Of a stretch of DNA of 55,006 nucleotides, positions 54,872 to 55,006 are shown piece after piece (position 1 is the first letter of the stretch; the number at the start of each line of letters is the position of its first letter). The notes under the pieces were generated by a model, which worked only from the letters and a program-made list of their open reading frames with translations, searched no databases and was not told the DNA's origin. The stretch spans positions 1-55,006 of the forward strand of contig NZ_CALGFC010000012.1 in the NCBI RefSeq assembly GCF_937881195.1. The letters run 5' to 3'. Origin of the DNA: an uncultured Methanobrevibacter sp. Its GTDB lineage: Archaea > Methanobacteriota > Methanobacteria > Methanobacteriales > Methanobacteriaceae. The position numbers were made by a program, and so were the translations under genes.

Positions 54872-55006
54872 TTAATTTATAATATTATTTAGTAATCGGT
54901 TAATTTATAATATTTTTAGTAAATTGTTGATTTATAATATTTTTAGTAAAATGTTGATTTATAATATTTTTAGTAAAATGTTGATTTATAATATTTTTAG
55001 TAAAAT
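54872..55006. repeat. 27-bp tandem repeat running off the window
   Basis: The unit is GTTGATTTATAATATTTTTA plus GTAAAAT. Copies start at 54872 (degenerate), 54899, 54926, 54953 and 54980; the last three are identical and the array continues to the final base. It lies upstream of the DUF1611/sepF pair. Without spacers it is not a CRISPR array. Confidence 0.92.

Noticed and set aside
54872..55006. CRISPR array
   Set aside because: Units abut without unique spacers, have no conserved palindromic part, and no cas genes are near.

Overview
The window looks like chromosome of a methanogenic archaeon of the order Methanobacteriales, most likely Methanobrevibacter or a close relative. The evidence is very high AT content, archaeal informational and modification genes (dphB, trm5, nob1, archaeal-type glyS, archaeal sepF), a block of methanogenesis marker genes, a TfrB-type fumarate reductase subunit, and Shine-Dalgarno motifs of the GGTGAT/GGAGGTGAT type. 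I see no rRNA, tRNA, CRISPR array, integrase or transposase.

Region 1 (1-7.7 kb) is accessory in character. It holds the 3' end of an unknown gene, a Fic AMPylase-like protein, a methyltransferase, a VapBC-type toxin-antitoxin pair, a 29-codon hydrophobic peptide gene with a near-perfect ribosome binding site, and dphB. It also has a DUF4062/ATPase-like regulator with a repeat-built leader, and a 46-codon relic in which an AbrB-type antitoxin start is fused to a PIN-toxin end. AT-rich tandem repeats fill the gaps.

Region 2 (7.7-22.4 kb) is mostly housekeeping. It contains Tex, a methyltransferase, a PaaK-like ligase, Trm5, a second intact VapBC pair and a P1B metal ATPase with a CsoR-type repressor and two candidate operators. 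A DUF998 membrane protein, MtnA, a trans-sulfuration PLP enzyme and NifB follow.

Region 3 (23-31.5 kb) is a minus-strand block of methanogenesis marker genes (Mmp17, 15, 5, 6, 3, 2), then a DUF2117 gene and nob1. Mmp3 and Mmp17 belong to the ATP-driven activation machinery of methyl-coenzyme M reductase. The neighbouring nifB is notable because that machinery has been reported to carry nitrogenase-type 8Fe clusters, and no nif structural genes lie nearby.

Region 4 (31.5-55 kb) opens with a gene-free 1.4 kb that contains a relatively GC-rich, foldable, T-run-terminated segment, probably an unannotated small RNA. After moaB, pyrE and a PRC-barrel gene comes an apparent aryl-acid assimilation neighbourhood: a sodium:solute symporter with a 43-residue accessory protein, a PaaK-like ligase, an ACT protein and iorAB. 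The end carries tfrB, a SPOUT RNA methyltransferase whose start codon is unclear, dcd, glyS, two paralogous methanogen-type regulators, a TatD hydrolase, and sepF behind a DUF1611 gene. A 27-bp tandem repeat runs to the edge of the window.

All calls come from reading the sequence and from remembered family features; no database search was run.
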